From NCBI RefSeq assembly GCF_024753145.1, contig NZ_JANUGU010000001.1:806001-870000 (forward strand): a stretch of 64,000 nucleotides of DNA, read 5' to 3'. Shown here piece after piece: positions 1 through 9,121 of the stretch. The first letter of the stretch is position 1; each line of letters starts with the position of its first letter. The position numbers were made by a program, and so were the translations under genes. Origin of the DNA: Massilia terrae (GTDB taxonomy: Bacteria; Pseudomonadota; Gammaproteobacteria; Burkholderiales; Burkholderiaceae_D). Under the pieces are notes generated by a model. That model had not been told where the DNA came from, ran no database searches, and saw only the letters and a program-made list of their open reading frames with translations.

Positions 1-1721
1 GCGCGCGCGCGGTCCTGCGCGGAGTCGTCCACGCCGACCTGCGCGCTGAGGCGGCGATAACCATGGTTGCGCACCTCCAGGCGGGAATTGGCCAGGATGC
101 CGATGCCCGCCGCGTAGCGCGCGCCGGCGATCTGCAGCAACTGGCCGTAAGGCGTGCTGTCGGCGCGCGCGCCGCCCCAGCCGGCATACATGGGCCGCTC
201 GCCCGGACCCTTGGTGCCGCTCCAGGCGAACGAGGAACGGAAAATGGTCGGGTCGGCCTGCGGCTGGGTGACGCCGTCCACCGCCGGATTGACGCTGCCG
301 GGCATCTCCGACAGATACAGGCCATCGGCCAGCGTGCGCTGGCCCTGCACGCGGAAGATGCGGGTCTCGCGCGGCGCGACATGCAGCCGGGTCTCATTGG
401 TGAATGTGGTGTCGGCCTTGCTCCACAGGTCGGTCAGCGTGATCGGCGCGTCCTTGCGCAGCTTCAGGTGCTCGGCAGTCAGGTCGACGTCGATGGCCGT
501 GACGCCGCGGTTGAAGATCGCGACCGCCTTCTGACCCGAGGCCAGTTGCTTGACCAGGATCTGCAGGTCGTCGGCGTCATAGGCCAGCGTTGCCTGGTTG
601 CCGGCCGGGTCCTGGTTGAGCGCGATGATATCGGCATTGCCCAGGATGTCCACCAGCGGCTGCGGCGTGGTGCGCAGGTCGGCGCCGATCAGCAGCGGCG
701 CGTTCAGCATGGCCCACAGCGAGAAATGCGAGCGCGCCTCCACCAGGTGCTCGGCGTCGAAGTCGCCCTTGCCGATGAAGAGCATGTCGGGGTCGTTCCA
801 GCTGCCGGGGTGGGCATACAGCTCGCGCTTGGCCGCGCTGTCGAAATTGCTGAGCATGCGCGACCAGGCCGGCGTGATGTCGTCGCTGGTGCGCGAGACA
901 TTGCCGAAGTTCTTGCCCCAGGCGCGCACGTCGCCCGAGCCCCAGATGCACAGCGAGAGCAGGAAGTCGCCATTGGGCCGGTAGCGGCGCAGGGCGGCGT
1001 TGATCTGGCCGAATTCGGCCTGCACGACAGGGATGTCGGAGCGGGTGACCGATTCCATGTCCAGCACCGGCGCCAGCGCGCGGTACTGGCCGGAGCGCAC
1101 CTTGGCCTCGTTGGCGCCAAAGGCGCGCACGCCGCAGCCGTCCACCTTGATGTAGTCGAAGCCCCAGTCGGCGAAGTACAGCTTGATGTCCTGGTCGATA
1201 CGGCCGTACAAGCCCACTTCGCGTTCCAGCACGCTGCCCTTGGGCAGGTCGGGGCTGTCGGGGGAATAGGCTTGGGAGCAGGTGTTGCGGCCCAGGTCCG
1301 AGTAGATGCCGGCCTTGAAGCCCATCGCATGCAGCCGGTCGGTGAAGGGGCGGAAGCTGCTGCCGCCGGCCGTCACGGAAGAGGGGAAGCGCTCGGGCCG
1401 GATCAGCAGGCGGCCATCGGGCATGCGCCGGTGCGCCACCCAGCCGTCATCCAGGTTGATGTAGCGGTAGCCCTTGGCGGCCAGGCCGCTGTCGAAGATG
1501 CGCTGGGCCGAGCCGAGGATCTTGGCTTCGTCGATATTGGTGGCGAAGGCGTTCCAGCTGTTCCAGCCCATCGGCGGCGTGGCCCCTTGGCCGGCCGTGT
1601 AGGCGCTCCAGCCTGCGCTCGGCGCCAGCGGGTCGGAGGCCGCGTGCGCGGCGGCCATGGCCAGGCATAAGGGTAACAGTGCCAGGCGATGGCGCCAGCC
1701 CAGGGTTGCTTGCTCTTGCAT
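1..1721 (-). CDS. GH27 alpha-galactosidase with C-terminal NPCBM domain (3' end outside window)
   Basis: Predicted secreted retaining alpha-galactosidase that removes terminal alpha-galactose from oligosaccharides. The frame is open from an ATG at 1721 to the window edge, about 573 residues. Residues 1-28 form a signal peptide ending AAAHA. The GH27 entry motif PPMGWNSWNAF lies near residue 49, followed by YIKVDGCG with the nucleophile Asp and NDPDML with the acid/base Asp region. The last visible part (GQLLQIAGARYAAGIG, then QVGVDD) reads as an NPCBM carbohydrate-binding domain. The gene follows the CE20-like esterase by 68 bp on the same strand, so it is probably in that operon and under promoter 3806-3870. 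The true stop lies before base 1. The family is secure; the specific substrate is inferred. Confidence 0.88.
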   Translation of the reverse strand, partial: MQEQATLGWRHRLALLPLCLAMAAAHAASDPLAPSAGWSAYTAGQGATPPMGWNSWNAFATNIDEAKILGSAQRIFDSGLAAKGYRYINLDDGWVAHRRMPDGRLLIRPERFPSSVTAGGSSFRPFTDRLHAMGFKAGIYSDLGRNTCSQAYSPDSPDLPKGSVLEREVGLYGRIDQDIKLYFADWGFDYIKVDGCGVRAFGANEAKVRSGQYRALAPVLDMESVTRSDIPVVQAEFGQINAALRRYRPNGDFLLSLCIWGSGDVRAWGKNFGNVSRTSDDITPAWSRMLSNFDSAAKRELYAHPGSWNDPDMLFIGKGDFDAEHLVEARSHFSLWAMLNAPLLIGADLRTTPQPLVDILGNADIIALNQDPAGNQATLAYDADDLQILVKQLASGQKAVAIFNRGVTAIDVDLTAEHLKLRKDAPITLTDLWSKADTTFTNETRLHVAPRETRIFRVQGQRTLADGLYLSEMPGSVNPAVDGVTQPQADPTIFRSSFAWSGTKGPGERPMYAGWGGARADSTPYGQLLQIAGARYAAGIGILANSRLEVRNHGYRRLSAQVGVDDSAQDRAR

Positions 1722-1789
1722 CAAATACTCCCATTCAAAGTGTGATGAGCGGCGCCGCGTGGGCGCCGTGGTGCCTGCCCGCTTCCGCT

Positions 1790-3748
1790 TCAGTGAACGT
1801 CGAGCTGGAAGCTGCCGGGCGGCAGGCCGTCGGCGCCGAACAGGTTCACGAAGGGGGCGTCGGCCCAGGCATAGCGCACGCGCGTGACGCCGGTTTTGGC
1901 GGCGCCGGGCAATACCACCGTGGCGCCGGCCACGCGCGCATCGGCATAGCGGCAAGCCGTGCCCGCGCACACCTCGAAGCCGATGGCGCGGTCGGACGAA
2001 TAGGTCGCGAGGCCAGCGCCCGCGTCGCGGAAGGCGATCACGATATCCTTGCCGCTGCGCCGGGCAGATACCGCATAGGGGCTGCCGGGCGCCGTCTTTT
2101 CGCCATACGCGAGAGTCCGCGCCGCGCGCGCCAGGCGCTCGCCGACGACGGTCTTCTGGGTCGGATGGATGTCGAAGCGGTCGCCCACGTCAAGGGTGAC
2201 GGCCAGTCCGGCGTGGGCGTCGTGCGCCACCGCCTCGGCCTGCGCGGCGCGCAGCTCGGCCCAGCTGGATTTGCCTGGCGTTGTGGCGGTGTCGCCGAAG
2301 TTGGGCAGCTGGGCGACCAGGAACGGCAGTTCGGGCTGTCCAAGTCGCTGGCGCCAGTCGCGCATCAGCAGGGGCAGCAGGGTGCGGTATTCCTGCGCCG
2401 CGTCGGCGTTGGCTTCGCCCTGGTACCAGGCCGCCAGCTTGAACTTGTAGCCCAGCAGCGGCGCGATCATGCCGTTGTACAGGGTGGTGATGCTGTTCGG
2501 CCAGTCCCATGGCGCCGCTGGCACGGTCAAGCCTTTCAGCGCGCTGCCGCGCTGCACCTTCCAGGCGGCCGGCAGCGGGATCAGCTGGCCGTCGGCGGTG
2601 CCGATGCCGCGCAGTTCGGGCGGGCCCGACAGGCCGCCGCCCTGGCCGCCGTTCAGTACGCGCATGGCGATCACGTTGCGGCCGGCGTGGAACAGGCCCG
2701 CCGGCACCGCGTATTCGCGCCAGATCCAGGGGATGCTGGCGCCGCCCACGCGCACGCCGTTGACCCAGGTGGTGTCGCTGGTATCGACCGGACCGAGGCG
2801 CAGCAGATTGGCCGCCTTGGCCTGGGCTGCGGTCAGGGTGACGGTACTGCGGTACCAGGCCACACCGTCGAAGTCCTTGAAGCCGGGCAGGCCGGTGTTC
2901 TTCCACGAGCCGCTGGGCGTCACGGACGGCCAGGCGCTGTCGTCGAAGTCCGGCGTGCTCCAGGCGCGCTGCGCGGCGGTGGCCGGATCGTGCTCCTGCC
3001 ACCACGATTCGCTGCGCGCGTCTTCGTCCAGATTGGCGGCGGCAGGATTGGCGCCGTAGCGGGCGACGGCATCGATGCCGGCCTGGTAGCCGCCGACGGT
3101 GCCGAGCGACTCCGCACCGATCCAGCTTTGAATCGTGGTGCCGCCCCAGCTGGCGTTGATGAAGCCCACCGGAACCTGGTACCTGGCCTGCAGCGAGCGC
3201 GCCATGTAGTAGCACACGGCGGAGGCGTCGCCGACCGATTGCGCCGTCAGCGGAGTCCATGCCACCGGGCCCTTGAGCTCATCCTGCGGCGTCATGGCGC
3301 TGTTCTTCTGCACGTTCAGGTAGCGCAGCTTGTCGTTGTTGGCGCTGTAAGTGGCGCCCTGGGCATTGGTCGAGGCGCGCTGCGCGAACTCCATATTCGA
3401 TTGGCCCGCGCACAAGTAGACGTCGCCGACCAGAATGTCGGCGCGGCTCACCGTCTGGCCGTCCGAATTCACGGTCAGCTGGTAAGGCCCGCCGGCGTGC
3501 AGCGGCGGCAGTGCGATGCGCCACTTGCCTTGCGCGTCGGTTGTGCCGCTCGCACTTTGGCCGCCCAGCGTCACGGCCACCTGGCGCCCGGCGCCGGCCG
3601 TGCCCCAGATGGTGATGGGCTGGTCGCGCTGCAGGACGGCGTGGTCGGAAAACAGTTGCGCCAGCTTGAGATCGGCCGCCTGCGCGGGCAGGCCCAGGCA
3701 GGCCAAAGTAAGCGCCAGTAGGGGCGCGGTGGTACGGGGTGTCTCCAT
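1790..3748 (-). CDS. CE20-like SGNH acetylesterase (sialate O-acetylesterase type) with inserted jelly-roll
   Basis: Predicted periplasmic carbohydrate O-acetylesterase of 652 residues. I chose the ATG at 3748 because it opens a signal peptide (cleavage near PAQA, residue 24); the same frame is open to 3862, but that overlaps the promoter. The SGNH block I is CAGQSNME with Ser117, and the C-terminal FDIHPTQK supplies the Asp/His pair. Between them lies a GH2-like beta-sandwich insertion (WVNGVRVGG, HAGRNVIAMRVLNGG). An SGNH esterase split by such an insertion resembles the xyloglucan acetylesterase founding family CE20 in Xanthomonas, also encoded in a xyloglucan locus. Family assignment beyond SGNH/SIAE is by remembered architecture. 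It is first in the operon before GH27. Confidence 0.82.
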   Translation of the reverse strand: METPRTTAPLLALTLACLGLPAQAADLKLAQLFSDHAVLQRDQPITIWGTAGAGRQVAVTLGGQSASGTTDAQGKWRIALPPLHAGGPYQLTVNSDGQTVSRADILVGDVYLCAGQSNMEFAQRASTNAQGATYSANNDKLRYLNVQKNSAMTPQDELKGPVAWTPLTAQSVGDASAVCYYMARSLQARYQVPVGFINASWGGTTIQSWIGAESLGTVGGYQAGIDAVARYGANPAAANLDEDARSESWWQEHDPATAAQRAWSTPDFDDSAWPSVTPSGSWKNTGLPGFKDFDGVAWYRSTVTLTAAQAKAANLLRLGPVDTSDTTWVNGVRVGGASIPWIWREYAVPAGLFHAGRNVIAMRVLNGGQGGGLSGPPELRGIGTADGQLIPLPAAWKVQRGSALKGLTVPAAPWDWPNSITTLYNGMIAPLLGYKFKLAAWYQGEANADAAQEYRTLLPLLMRDWRQRLGQPELPFLVAQLPNFGDTATTPGKSSWAELRAAQAEAVAHDAHAGLAVTLDVGDRFDIHPTQKTVVGERLARAARTLAYGEKTAPGSPYAVSARRSGKDIVIAFRDAGAGLATYSSDRAIGFEVCAGTACRYADARVAGATVVLPGAAKTGVTRVRYAWADAPFVNLFGADGLPPGSFQLDVH

Positions 3749-3805
3749 CTTGTTCTCATCGTGTGGTTGCGAATGCCCGACGAGCTTGGCTTGTCTGGCG
3801 AGGCG

Positions 3806-3870
3806 ATTGTGCTGTCTTGTCCGGGGCCGGGCAATTATGAAAATTTTCAAATCGCTCAACATAATTGAGC
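3806..3870 (-). promoter_or_regulatory. Predicted XylR-type promoter P1 for the CE20-GH27 operon
   Basis: Read on the minus strand, the proximal half TTTTCATAATTGCCC ends at 3829; its TTGCCC is the -35 position. Exactly 17 bp later comes the -10 box CACAAT (3811-3806). The distal half is degenerate here (AATTATG at 24 rather than 22 bp). A second copy of the ATAATTGAGC core lies at 3861-3870 on the plus strand, facing the divergent GH31 gene, but it has no matching -10 box. Confidence 0.7.
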
Positions 3871-3943
3871 AAAGCGGACAGGGCGGATGGCTGCGCGGCG
3901 GATCCGCCGATAGAATCGAATTCCTTAAAATTCAGGGAAGGTC

Positions 3944-6244
3944 ATGATGAAGAGATTGCTGCAAGTTGCCCTTGCATCGGCCATCGCGGGCGTGTGCGCG
4001 ACTGCGCTGCCGGTGTGCGCGCAAGGCGCCGCGCCCGCGGTGCTCCGGAGCCCGCGCGGCCTGGTCGTGAGCACCGCACAGGGCACCGTGCGCATCGAGC
4101 CGTGGAGCGAGCGCATCGTGCACGTGCTGGCCGGTCCGGCGTCAGGCTGGGAGGGCAACTACAATCCCGCCGTCATCGCCCAGCCGGGCAAGCCGGCCTG
4201 GACCGGCAGCGAAACGCCGGACTACTACCAGCTCGCCACCGCGGCCTTGCAAGTGCGGGTGGCCAAGGGCAGCGGCGCGGTCAGCTTCCACGATGCGCAG
4301 GGCAAGCTGCTGCTGGCCGAGGCCGGGCGCGATGTCGGCACGGGCGGCGTCATGCAGGGTTTCGGCTACGACGGGCCGGTGTTCGGCCTGGGACAGCATC
4401 AGAACGGCAAGCTCGACTACCGCGGCACCTCGGTGCGACTGCAGCAGGCCAATCGCGACGTGGCGGTGCCGATGCTGGTGACGCCGCAAGGCTTCGGCCT
4501 GTTGTGGAACAATGCCGCCGTCACCGAGGTCGAGGCAGGCCTGCCCAATGGCCACTATCCGCTGAGCTTCCGCTCGGAGGGGGGGCAGGGCGTCGACTAC
4601 CATTTCATCCTCGGGCCGGAACTGGACCAGGTGGTGGCGGGTTACCGTGAGCTGACCGGACGGGCGCCCATGATGGCGCGCTGGACCTGGGGCCTGTGGC
4701 AGTCGAAGGAACACTACAAGACCCAGGCCGAGCTGCTGGGCATCGCGGCGCGCTACCGCGCCATGCACGTGCCGCTGGACGCGGTGGTGCAGGACTGGCA
4801 GTACTGGACACCGGGCGCCTGGGGCGAGCACCGGATGGACCGGGCGCGCTACCCGGACCCCAGGGGCATGCTGGACCAGCTGCATGCCCAGCATGTGCAC
4901 GCCATCGTTTCCGTTTGGGCGCGCTTTGACGCCGGCACCCGCAATGCGGCGGAGCTGGAAGCGGCCGGCGTCCTGTATCCCCAGCTGTACAACAACGTCT
5001 ACCCGGCCGGCAAAGGGCGCTGGTACGACGCCTACGCGCCGCGCGGGCGCCAGCTCTACTGGGACCAGATCAGCCGCACGCTGGGCAAGGCCGGCTGGGA
5101 TGGCTGGTGGCTGGACGCCAGCGAGGCAGAACTGGGCGGCTGGTGGGGCCAGATGCGCGAGGTCGCCACTGCCGCTGGTCCAGGCAAGGAGGTGTACAAC
5201 GCCTATCCGCTGCTGCACACGACGGCCGTGTTCGAGGGCTCGGCCAAGGACGCGCCTGCCAAGCGGCCCTTCATCTTGACCCGTTCGGCCTACAGCGGCC
5301 AGCAGCGCAACGCGGCCATCACCTGGTCGGGCGACACCATGGGCACTTGGGACGTGCTGCGCGCCCAGCTGCCGGCCGCGCTCAACTTCACACTGAGCGG
5401 CATCCCGTACTGGGCGGCCGACATTGGCGGCTTCTTCGGCCGCGATCCGGCCGATCCAGCGTATGCCGAGCTGTACACGCGCTGGTACCAGTTCGGTGCG
5501 TTCAACCCGATGTTCCGCGTGCACGGCACCGGCGAGGGCAAGGAGATCTGGCGCTTCGATCCGGCCACGCAGAAGATCCTGCGCGACGTGACGGCGCTGC
5601 GCTACCGCCTGCTGCCCTATATCTATTCGGCCTCGTGGGACGTCACCAGCCGCAATGGCACCATGATGCGCGCGCTGGCGATGGACTTCCGCGCCGACGC
5701 GCAGGCCGTGGCCACGGCCGACCAGTACATGTTCGGCAAGGTGCTGATGGTGGCGCCCGTCACTTCGCCCAACACGGCGGTACGTACCGTGTATCTGCCC
5801 GCGAAAATTGAGTGGTTCGATTTCTGGACCGGCCAGCGCTACGCGGGCGGCCAGGTGATTGCGGCCAAGGCCGATATCGCCGCCATCCCGTTGTTCGCCC
5901 GCGCCGGCAGCATCCTGCCATTGGGGCCAGTGCGGCAGTTTGCCGATGAGCCCAGCGACGCGCCGATCGAACTGCGCGTCTATCCCGGCCGGGACGGCAG
6001 TTTCGAGCTATATGACGATGCGGGCGACGGCCAGGGCTATGCGCAGGGTGAGTATGCGGTGCGGCGCTTCAGCTGGGACCAGGCGCGCGGCAAGCTGGCC
6101 ATCGCGCCGTGGCAGGGCAGTTTCCCCGGCATGCGCCGCCAGCAGGCGTTTATCGTGCGCTGCGCCGCCACCCCCGCGCGCGCGGGCGTGCGCGTGCTGG
6201 CCGGCGGCGCCCCGGTCGAGGTGACCTTGCCGGGCTGCCGCTAG
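3944..6244 (+). CDS. GH31 alpha-xylosidase-like glycosidase
   Basis: Predicted exported retaining alpha-glycosidase of 766 residues, most likely cleaving non-reducing-end alpha-xylose from xyloglucan oligosaccharides. A signal peptide occupies about residues 1-28. The GH31 core contains the QSKEHYKTQ and VVQDWQYW substrate-site motifs typical of alpha-xylosidases, the nucleophile Asp391 in WWLDASEAE and the acid/base Asp464 in WSGDT. No PA14 insertion is visible, unlike the Cellvibrio Xyl31A enzyme. Start ATG 3944 is preceded by GGGAAGG; an adjacent in-frame ATG at 3947 is equally possible. It stands alone on the plus strand, divergent from the esterase and convergent with GH29. Its own promoter is unclear; TAGAAT at 3911 is a candidate -10. 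It could instead act on alpha-glucosides. Confidence 0.88.
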   Translation: MMKRLLQVALASAIAGVCATALPVCAQGAAPAVLRSPRGLVVSTAQGTVRIEPWSERIVHVLAGPASGWEGNYNPAVIAQPGKPAWTGSETPDYYQLATAALQVRVAKGSGAVSFHDAQGKLLLAEAGRDVGTGGVMQGFGYDGPVFGLGQHQNGKLDYRGTSVRLQQANRDVAVPMLVTPQGFGLLWNNAAVTEVEAGLPNGHYPLSFRSEGGQGVDYHFILGPELDQVVAGYRELTGRAPMMARWTWGLWQSKEHYKTQAELLGIAARYRAMHVPLDAVVQDWQYWTPGAWGEHRMDRARYPDPRGMLDQLHAQHVHAIVSVWARFDAGTRNAAELEAAGVLYPQLYNNVYPAGKGRWYDAYAPRGRQLYWDQISRTLGKAGWDGWWLDASEAELGGWWGQMREVATAAGPGKEVYNAYPLLHTTAVFEGSAKDAPAKRPFILTRSAYSGQQRNAAITWSGDTMGTWDVLRAQLPAALNFTLSGIPYWAADIGGFFGRDPADPAYAELYTRWYQFGAFNPMFRVHGTGEGKEIWRFDPATQKILRDVTALRYRLLPYIYSASWDVTSRNGTMMRALAMDFRADAQAVATADQYMFGKVLMVAPVTSPNTAVRTVYLPAKIEWFDFWTGQRYAGGQVIAAKADIAAIPLFARAGSILPLGPVRQFADEPSDAPIELRVYPGRDGSFELYDDAGDGQGYAQGEYAVRRFSWDQARGKLAIAPWQGSFPGMRRQQAFIVRCAATPARAGVRVLAGGAPVEVTLPGCR

Positions 6245-6280
6245 TCCAGCTTAGGTGGGGGCGGGCAAGCTAGCCTGCCC

Positions 6281-7669
6281 TCATTCCGTCTTGATTGGGG
6301 CGTCGACCGCTGCGTCAAGTTCCAACGCGATGATGGTGTCCATACGGTCGTGCGCGGCGGGCGGCACGGCCAGTTCGATGCCGTGGCTGGTCTGGGCAAA
6401 ACTCACTGCGCCGCCGGTGAGCGCGGACGCGCGCAGGACCTTGGCCGGAATGGCGGGCAGCACCAGCTTGTGCTGCGGCCAGTTCAGCACGTGCACGTAG
6501 ATGGTCTTGTCATGATGGGTCGAGACGCCGTACGCGCCCGGCAGGAATGGTCCGCCACGCGTGCCGTAGATGCTCTGGCCGTACTTGCCCAGCCAGCCGC
6601 CGATCTCGCGCAGGCGCTGGGCCTGGGCCGGATCGATGCGGCCGTCCGGATCGGGACCGACGTTCAGCAGCAGGTTGCCGTCGCGTCCCACCACGTTGAC
6701 CAGCAGGCGGATGTAATGCTCCAGTGGCTTGGGCTGCATGCCCGGCTGGTAGCCCCAGGCGCCGGCGATGGTAGTGGCCAGCTCCCAGGGATGCTGGTTG
6801 TCGAAGCCGCCCAGCGCGCCGTCGCCCTCGCGCGAATGGAAGTCTTCCGGCATGTCGGCGCGCCCGTTGATCAGCAGGTCCGGCTGCAGCTGGCGCAGCA
6901 TGGCGTAGGCCTTGTCATGCTCCCAGCTGAAGCCGCCGTGGTAGTGCTGGCCCCACGGACGCTTGACCCAGCTTGCCCCTTTGTCCACCGGGGTCCAGTC
7001 GGCGCCGAAGTTCAGCCAGTCGGTCTCGCCGCCGTCGAACCACAGCACGTCGATCTTGCCGTAGTTGGACAGCAGCTCGCGCAGCTGGCGATGGTATTGG
7101 GCGCGCATGGCCTCGGCGCTTTCGCGCTGCAGGTCGGGGAAATAGAAACCGGGGAAGCGCCAGTCCAGCGGCGAATAATACAGTCCCACCCCCAGTCCGG
7201 CCGCGCGCACGGCTTTCACATACTCGGCCACAAAGTCGCGATGCGCCGCCGTATTCACGCTGGAGAAGGGATTGTCGCCATCGTTGAACATGGCAAAGCC
7301 GTCGTGATGGCGCGCGGTCAGCACCGTGTACTTCATGCCGGCCGCCTTGGCCAGTTCGGCCCAGGCGGCCGGATCGAAGGCGGCGGGCTTGAACCGGTCG
7401 GCCAGCTTGGCGTATTCGTCGACGGGAATCTGCTCGTTCCATTGCACCCATTCGCCACGCCCCGGGATGGCATACACGCCCCAGTGGATGAACATGCCGA
7501 AGCGCGCCTGGCGCCACCAGTCGATGCGGGCGGGGGCGCTGGCCTGGCCGGCCGCGGGCGCGGTGGAAGGCGGGTCCGCCGCGAGCGCGCCATGCGACGC
7601 CAGCGCCGCACCAAGCGACAACAGTGCGGCGCCGAACAGCCGGGTCGTCCGATTCATCCTGCACTTCAT
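6281..7669 (-). CDS. GH29 alpha-L-fucosidase (first copy)
   Basis: Predicted retaining alpha-L-fucosidase of 462 residues, suited to removing fucose from xyloglucan side chains. The ATG at 7669 follows TGAGGAACAAGAG, and MNRTTRLFG after it opens a signal peptide ending ALA. GH29 hallmarks are RFGMFIHWGVY, the LTARHHDGFAMF substrate-binding block, GLGVGLYYSPLDW, and DVLWFDGG with the nucleophile Asp. The tail is a beta-sandwich typical of the family. The open frame extends to 7762, but that part overlaps the predicted promoter and is unlikely to be translated. It is transcribed alone from promoter 7700-7760 and divergent from xylR. Confidence 0.92.
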   Translation of the reverse strand: MKCRMNRTTRLFGAALLSLGAALASHGALAADPPSTAPAAGQASAPARIDWWRQARFGMFIHWGVYAIPGRGEWVQWNEQIPVDEYAKLADRFKPAAFDPAAWAELAKAAGMKYTVLTARHHDGFAMFNDGDNPFSSVNTAAHRDFVAEYVKAVRAAGLGVGLYYSPLDWRFPGFYFPDLQRESAEAMRAQYHRQLRELLSNYGKIDVLWFDGGETDWLNFGADWTPVDKGASWVKRPWGQHYHGGFSWEHDKAYAMLRQLQPDLLINGRADMPEDFHSREGDGALGGFDNQHPWELATTIAGAWGYQPGMQPKPLEHYIRLLVNVVGRDGNLLLNVGPDPDGRIDPAQAQRLREIGGWLGKYGQSIYGTRGGPFLPGAYGVSTHHDKTIYVHVLNWPQHKLVLPAIPAKVLRASALTGGAVSFAQTSHGIELAVPPAAHDRMDTIIALELDAAVDAPIKTE

Positions 7670-7699
7670 CTCTTGTTCCTCATTGGACTTGATCGGCGC

Positions 7700-7760
7700 A
7701 TTGTGCGAACCGAACAGGGCGCGCGCAATTGCAAAACTCGCCAAAGCGGCTAATGAAATC
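7700..7760 (-). promoter_or_regulatory. Predicted XylR-type promoter P2 for GH29
   Basis: On the minus strand the distal half TTTCAT (7758-7753) is followed 22 bp later by TTTTGCAATTGCGC. Its TTGCGC (7728-7723) is the -35 position, and 17 bp on is CACAAT (7705-7700). Predicted transcription would start near 7693, leaving a leader of about 24 nt before the ATG at 7669. Confidence 0.72.
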
Positions 7761-7797
7761 ACCGCGCCGCTCCGGCGCCGCGGCGCGCGCTCGCAAA

Positions 7798-7857
7798 GAA
7801 TCGCTAGGCCGCTTGGTAATTTTCATAATTGAGCTGGCAAGCAGCTGCTTGCAGAAT
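7798..7857 (+). promoter_or_regulatory. Predicted XylR-type promoter P3 (autoregulatory) for xylR-galM
   Basis: The distal half AATCGC (7799-7804) precedes TTTTCATAATTGAGC by 22 bp. TTGAGC (7829-7834) occupies the -35 position and CAGAAT (7852-7857) lies exactly 17 bp downstream. The site is back to back with P2 and lies 46 bp upstream of the xylR start, which predicts autoregulation. Confidence 0.72.
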
Positions 7858-7903
7858 GGCCGGGCAGTACATAAAAAAATGAAGACGCCGAGGAGACCGC
7901 CGC

Positions 7904-9121
7904 ATGTCGACGCTGAAAACGCATCGGGTCGCGCTGCTATTTAACGCGAACAAAATCTACGACCGGCAAGTGATTACTGGCATCGCCGATTATCTGTCGA
8001 GTACGCGAAGTTCCTGGGACCTGTTCCTGGAGGAAGACTTTCGCCTGCGCCTGTCGGGCATCGAGCGCTGGCAGGGCGACGGCATCATTGCCGACTTTGA
8101 CGATCCGGCCGTGGCGGCCGCGCTGGCGGACAGCCCGGCTCCGGTGGTGGCGGTGGGCGGTTCTTATGGCGAGGAGGCCAGCTATCCGGCCGGCGTGCCC
8201 TATGTGGCCACCGACAATTTCAAGCTCATCAAGCTGGCCTACGATCACCTGATCGAGGCCGGGCTGCGCCATTTCGCCCTGTTTTCCCAGCCGGTATCGG
8301 AAGGCAACCGCTGGGCCCAGGAGCGCGAACAAGCCTTCATGGCCCTGATGCGGCGCGAGCGCTTCGATGGCGAGACCTTCCGCGGCGTGGCGACCTGCGC
8401 CCAGTCCTGGGAAGAGGCGATGGAGCAGCAGATCCACTGGCTGCAGCAGCTGCCCAAACCGGTTGGCATCATCGCCGTCACCGATGCGCGCGCGCGCCAG
8501 CTGCTGCAGGCCTGCATGATCGCCGGCATCGCCGTGCCGGAGCAGGTGGCCCTGATCGGCATCGACAACGACCCGCTGGCGCGCATGCTGACCCGCATTC
8601 CGCTCAGCTCGGTGATCCAGGGTGCCCAGGAGATGGGGCGCACCGCCGCCCACCTGCTGGACCAGATGCTGCACGGCGTGCGCCTGGCCGGGCGGCGCAT
8701 CCTGATCCCGCCGGCCGGCATCAACGTCATGGCCTCCAGCAAGCACGAATCGACCAAGCATCCCTACGTGATGCGGGCGCGCCACTTCATCCGCCAGTAC
8801 GCCTGCCAGGGCATCAAGACCGACCAGGTGGCGGACTATGTGGGCATCTCGCGCTCCTCGCTGGAAGCCTATTTCCGCCGCGAGCTGGGTTGCAGCGTGC
8901 ATGACGAGATCCTGCGCCTGCGGCTGGAAGCGGCCACCGCGCTCCTGTCGCGCGGCGACTGCAACCTGGTCGATGTCGCGCTCAAGTGCGGCTTCACCTC
9001 CAGCCAGTATATGCACCTGGTGTTCAAGCGCGAGCTGGGCTGCACGCCGCGGGCCTATCAGCACCGCGCCGTCCTGGACCGGCACGCGCCCACCGTCTCC
9101 CTCGAAGAAAGCCCTATGTGA
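7904..9121 (+). CDS. xylR: XylR-family transcriptional activator, first copy
   Basis: Cytoplasmic regulator of 405 residues with the same layout as E. coli XylR: an N-terminal LacI/GalR-like sugar-binding domain without the LacI helix-turn-helix (about residues 1-275), and a C-terminal AraC-type DNA-binding domain (about 285-395). The opening VALLFNANKIYDRQV, EEDFRLR and GIIADFDDP blocks closely match E. coli XylR, which responds to D-xylose. The AraC part shows VADYVGISRSSLEAYFRREL and CGFTSSQYMHLVFKREL. AGGAGA lies 8 bp before the ATG at 7904. The stop overlaps the next start (TGATG), so translation is coupled to the aldose epimerase. It is the likely reader of the eight composite promoters in this locus; the ligand, xylose or a relative, is inferred. 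Confidence 0.93.
   Translation: MSTLKTHRVALLFNANKIYDRQVITGIADYLSSTRSSWDLFLEEDFRLRLSGIERWQGDGIIADFDDPAVAAALADSPAPVVAVGGSYGEEASYPAGVPYVATDNFKLIKLAYDHLIEAGLRHFALFSQPVSEGNRWAQEREQAFMALMRRERFDGETFRGVATCAQSWEEAMEQQIHWLQQLPKPVGIIAVTDARARQLLQACMIAGIAVPEQVALIGIDNDPLARMLTRIPLSSVIQGAQEMGRTAAHLLDQMLHGVRLAGRRILIPPAGINVMASSKHESTKHPYVMRARHFIRQYACQGIKTDQVADYVGISRSSLEAYFRRELGCSVHDEILRLRLEAATALLSRGDCNLVDVALKCGFTSSQYMHLVFKRELGCTPRAYQHRAVLDRHAPTVSLEESPM

Noticed and set aside
63..3721. Two long plus-strand open frames (63-1670 and 1679-3721).
   Set aside because: They are antisense to the GH27 and CE20-like genes, whose minus frames carry clear family motifs; the plus translations are Arg/Ala/Gly-rich shadow sequence.
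3858..3870. A plus-strand ACATAATTGAGC half-site that might serve the GH31 gene at 3944.
   Set aside because: No CANAAT lies 17 bp downstream and no distal half is in 22-bp phase, so it does not meet the pattern shared by the other eight sites.
6245..6280. Small GGGCA/TGCCC hairpin between convergent GH31 and GH29.
   Set aside because: The stem is only 5 bp and has no T-tract, which is too weak to call a terminator.
7879..7944. A 21-codon ORF (MKTPRRPPHVDAENASGR...) overlapping the xylR start.
   Set aside because: It has no ribosome-binding site and lies in another frame over the xylR ribosome-binding site; nothing supports its translation.
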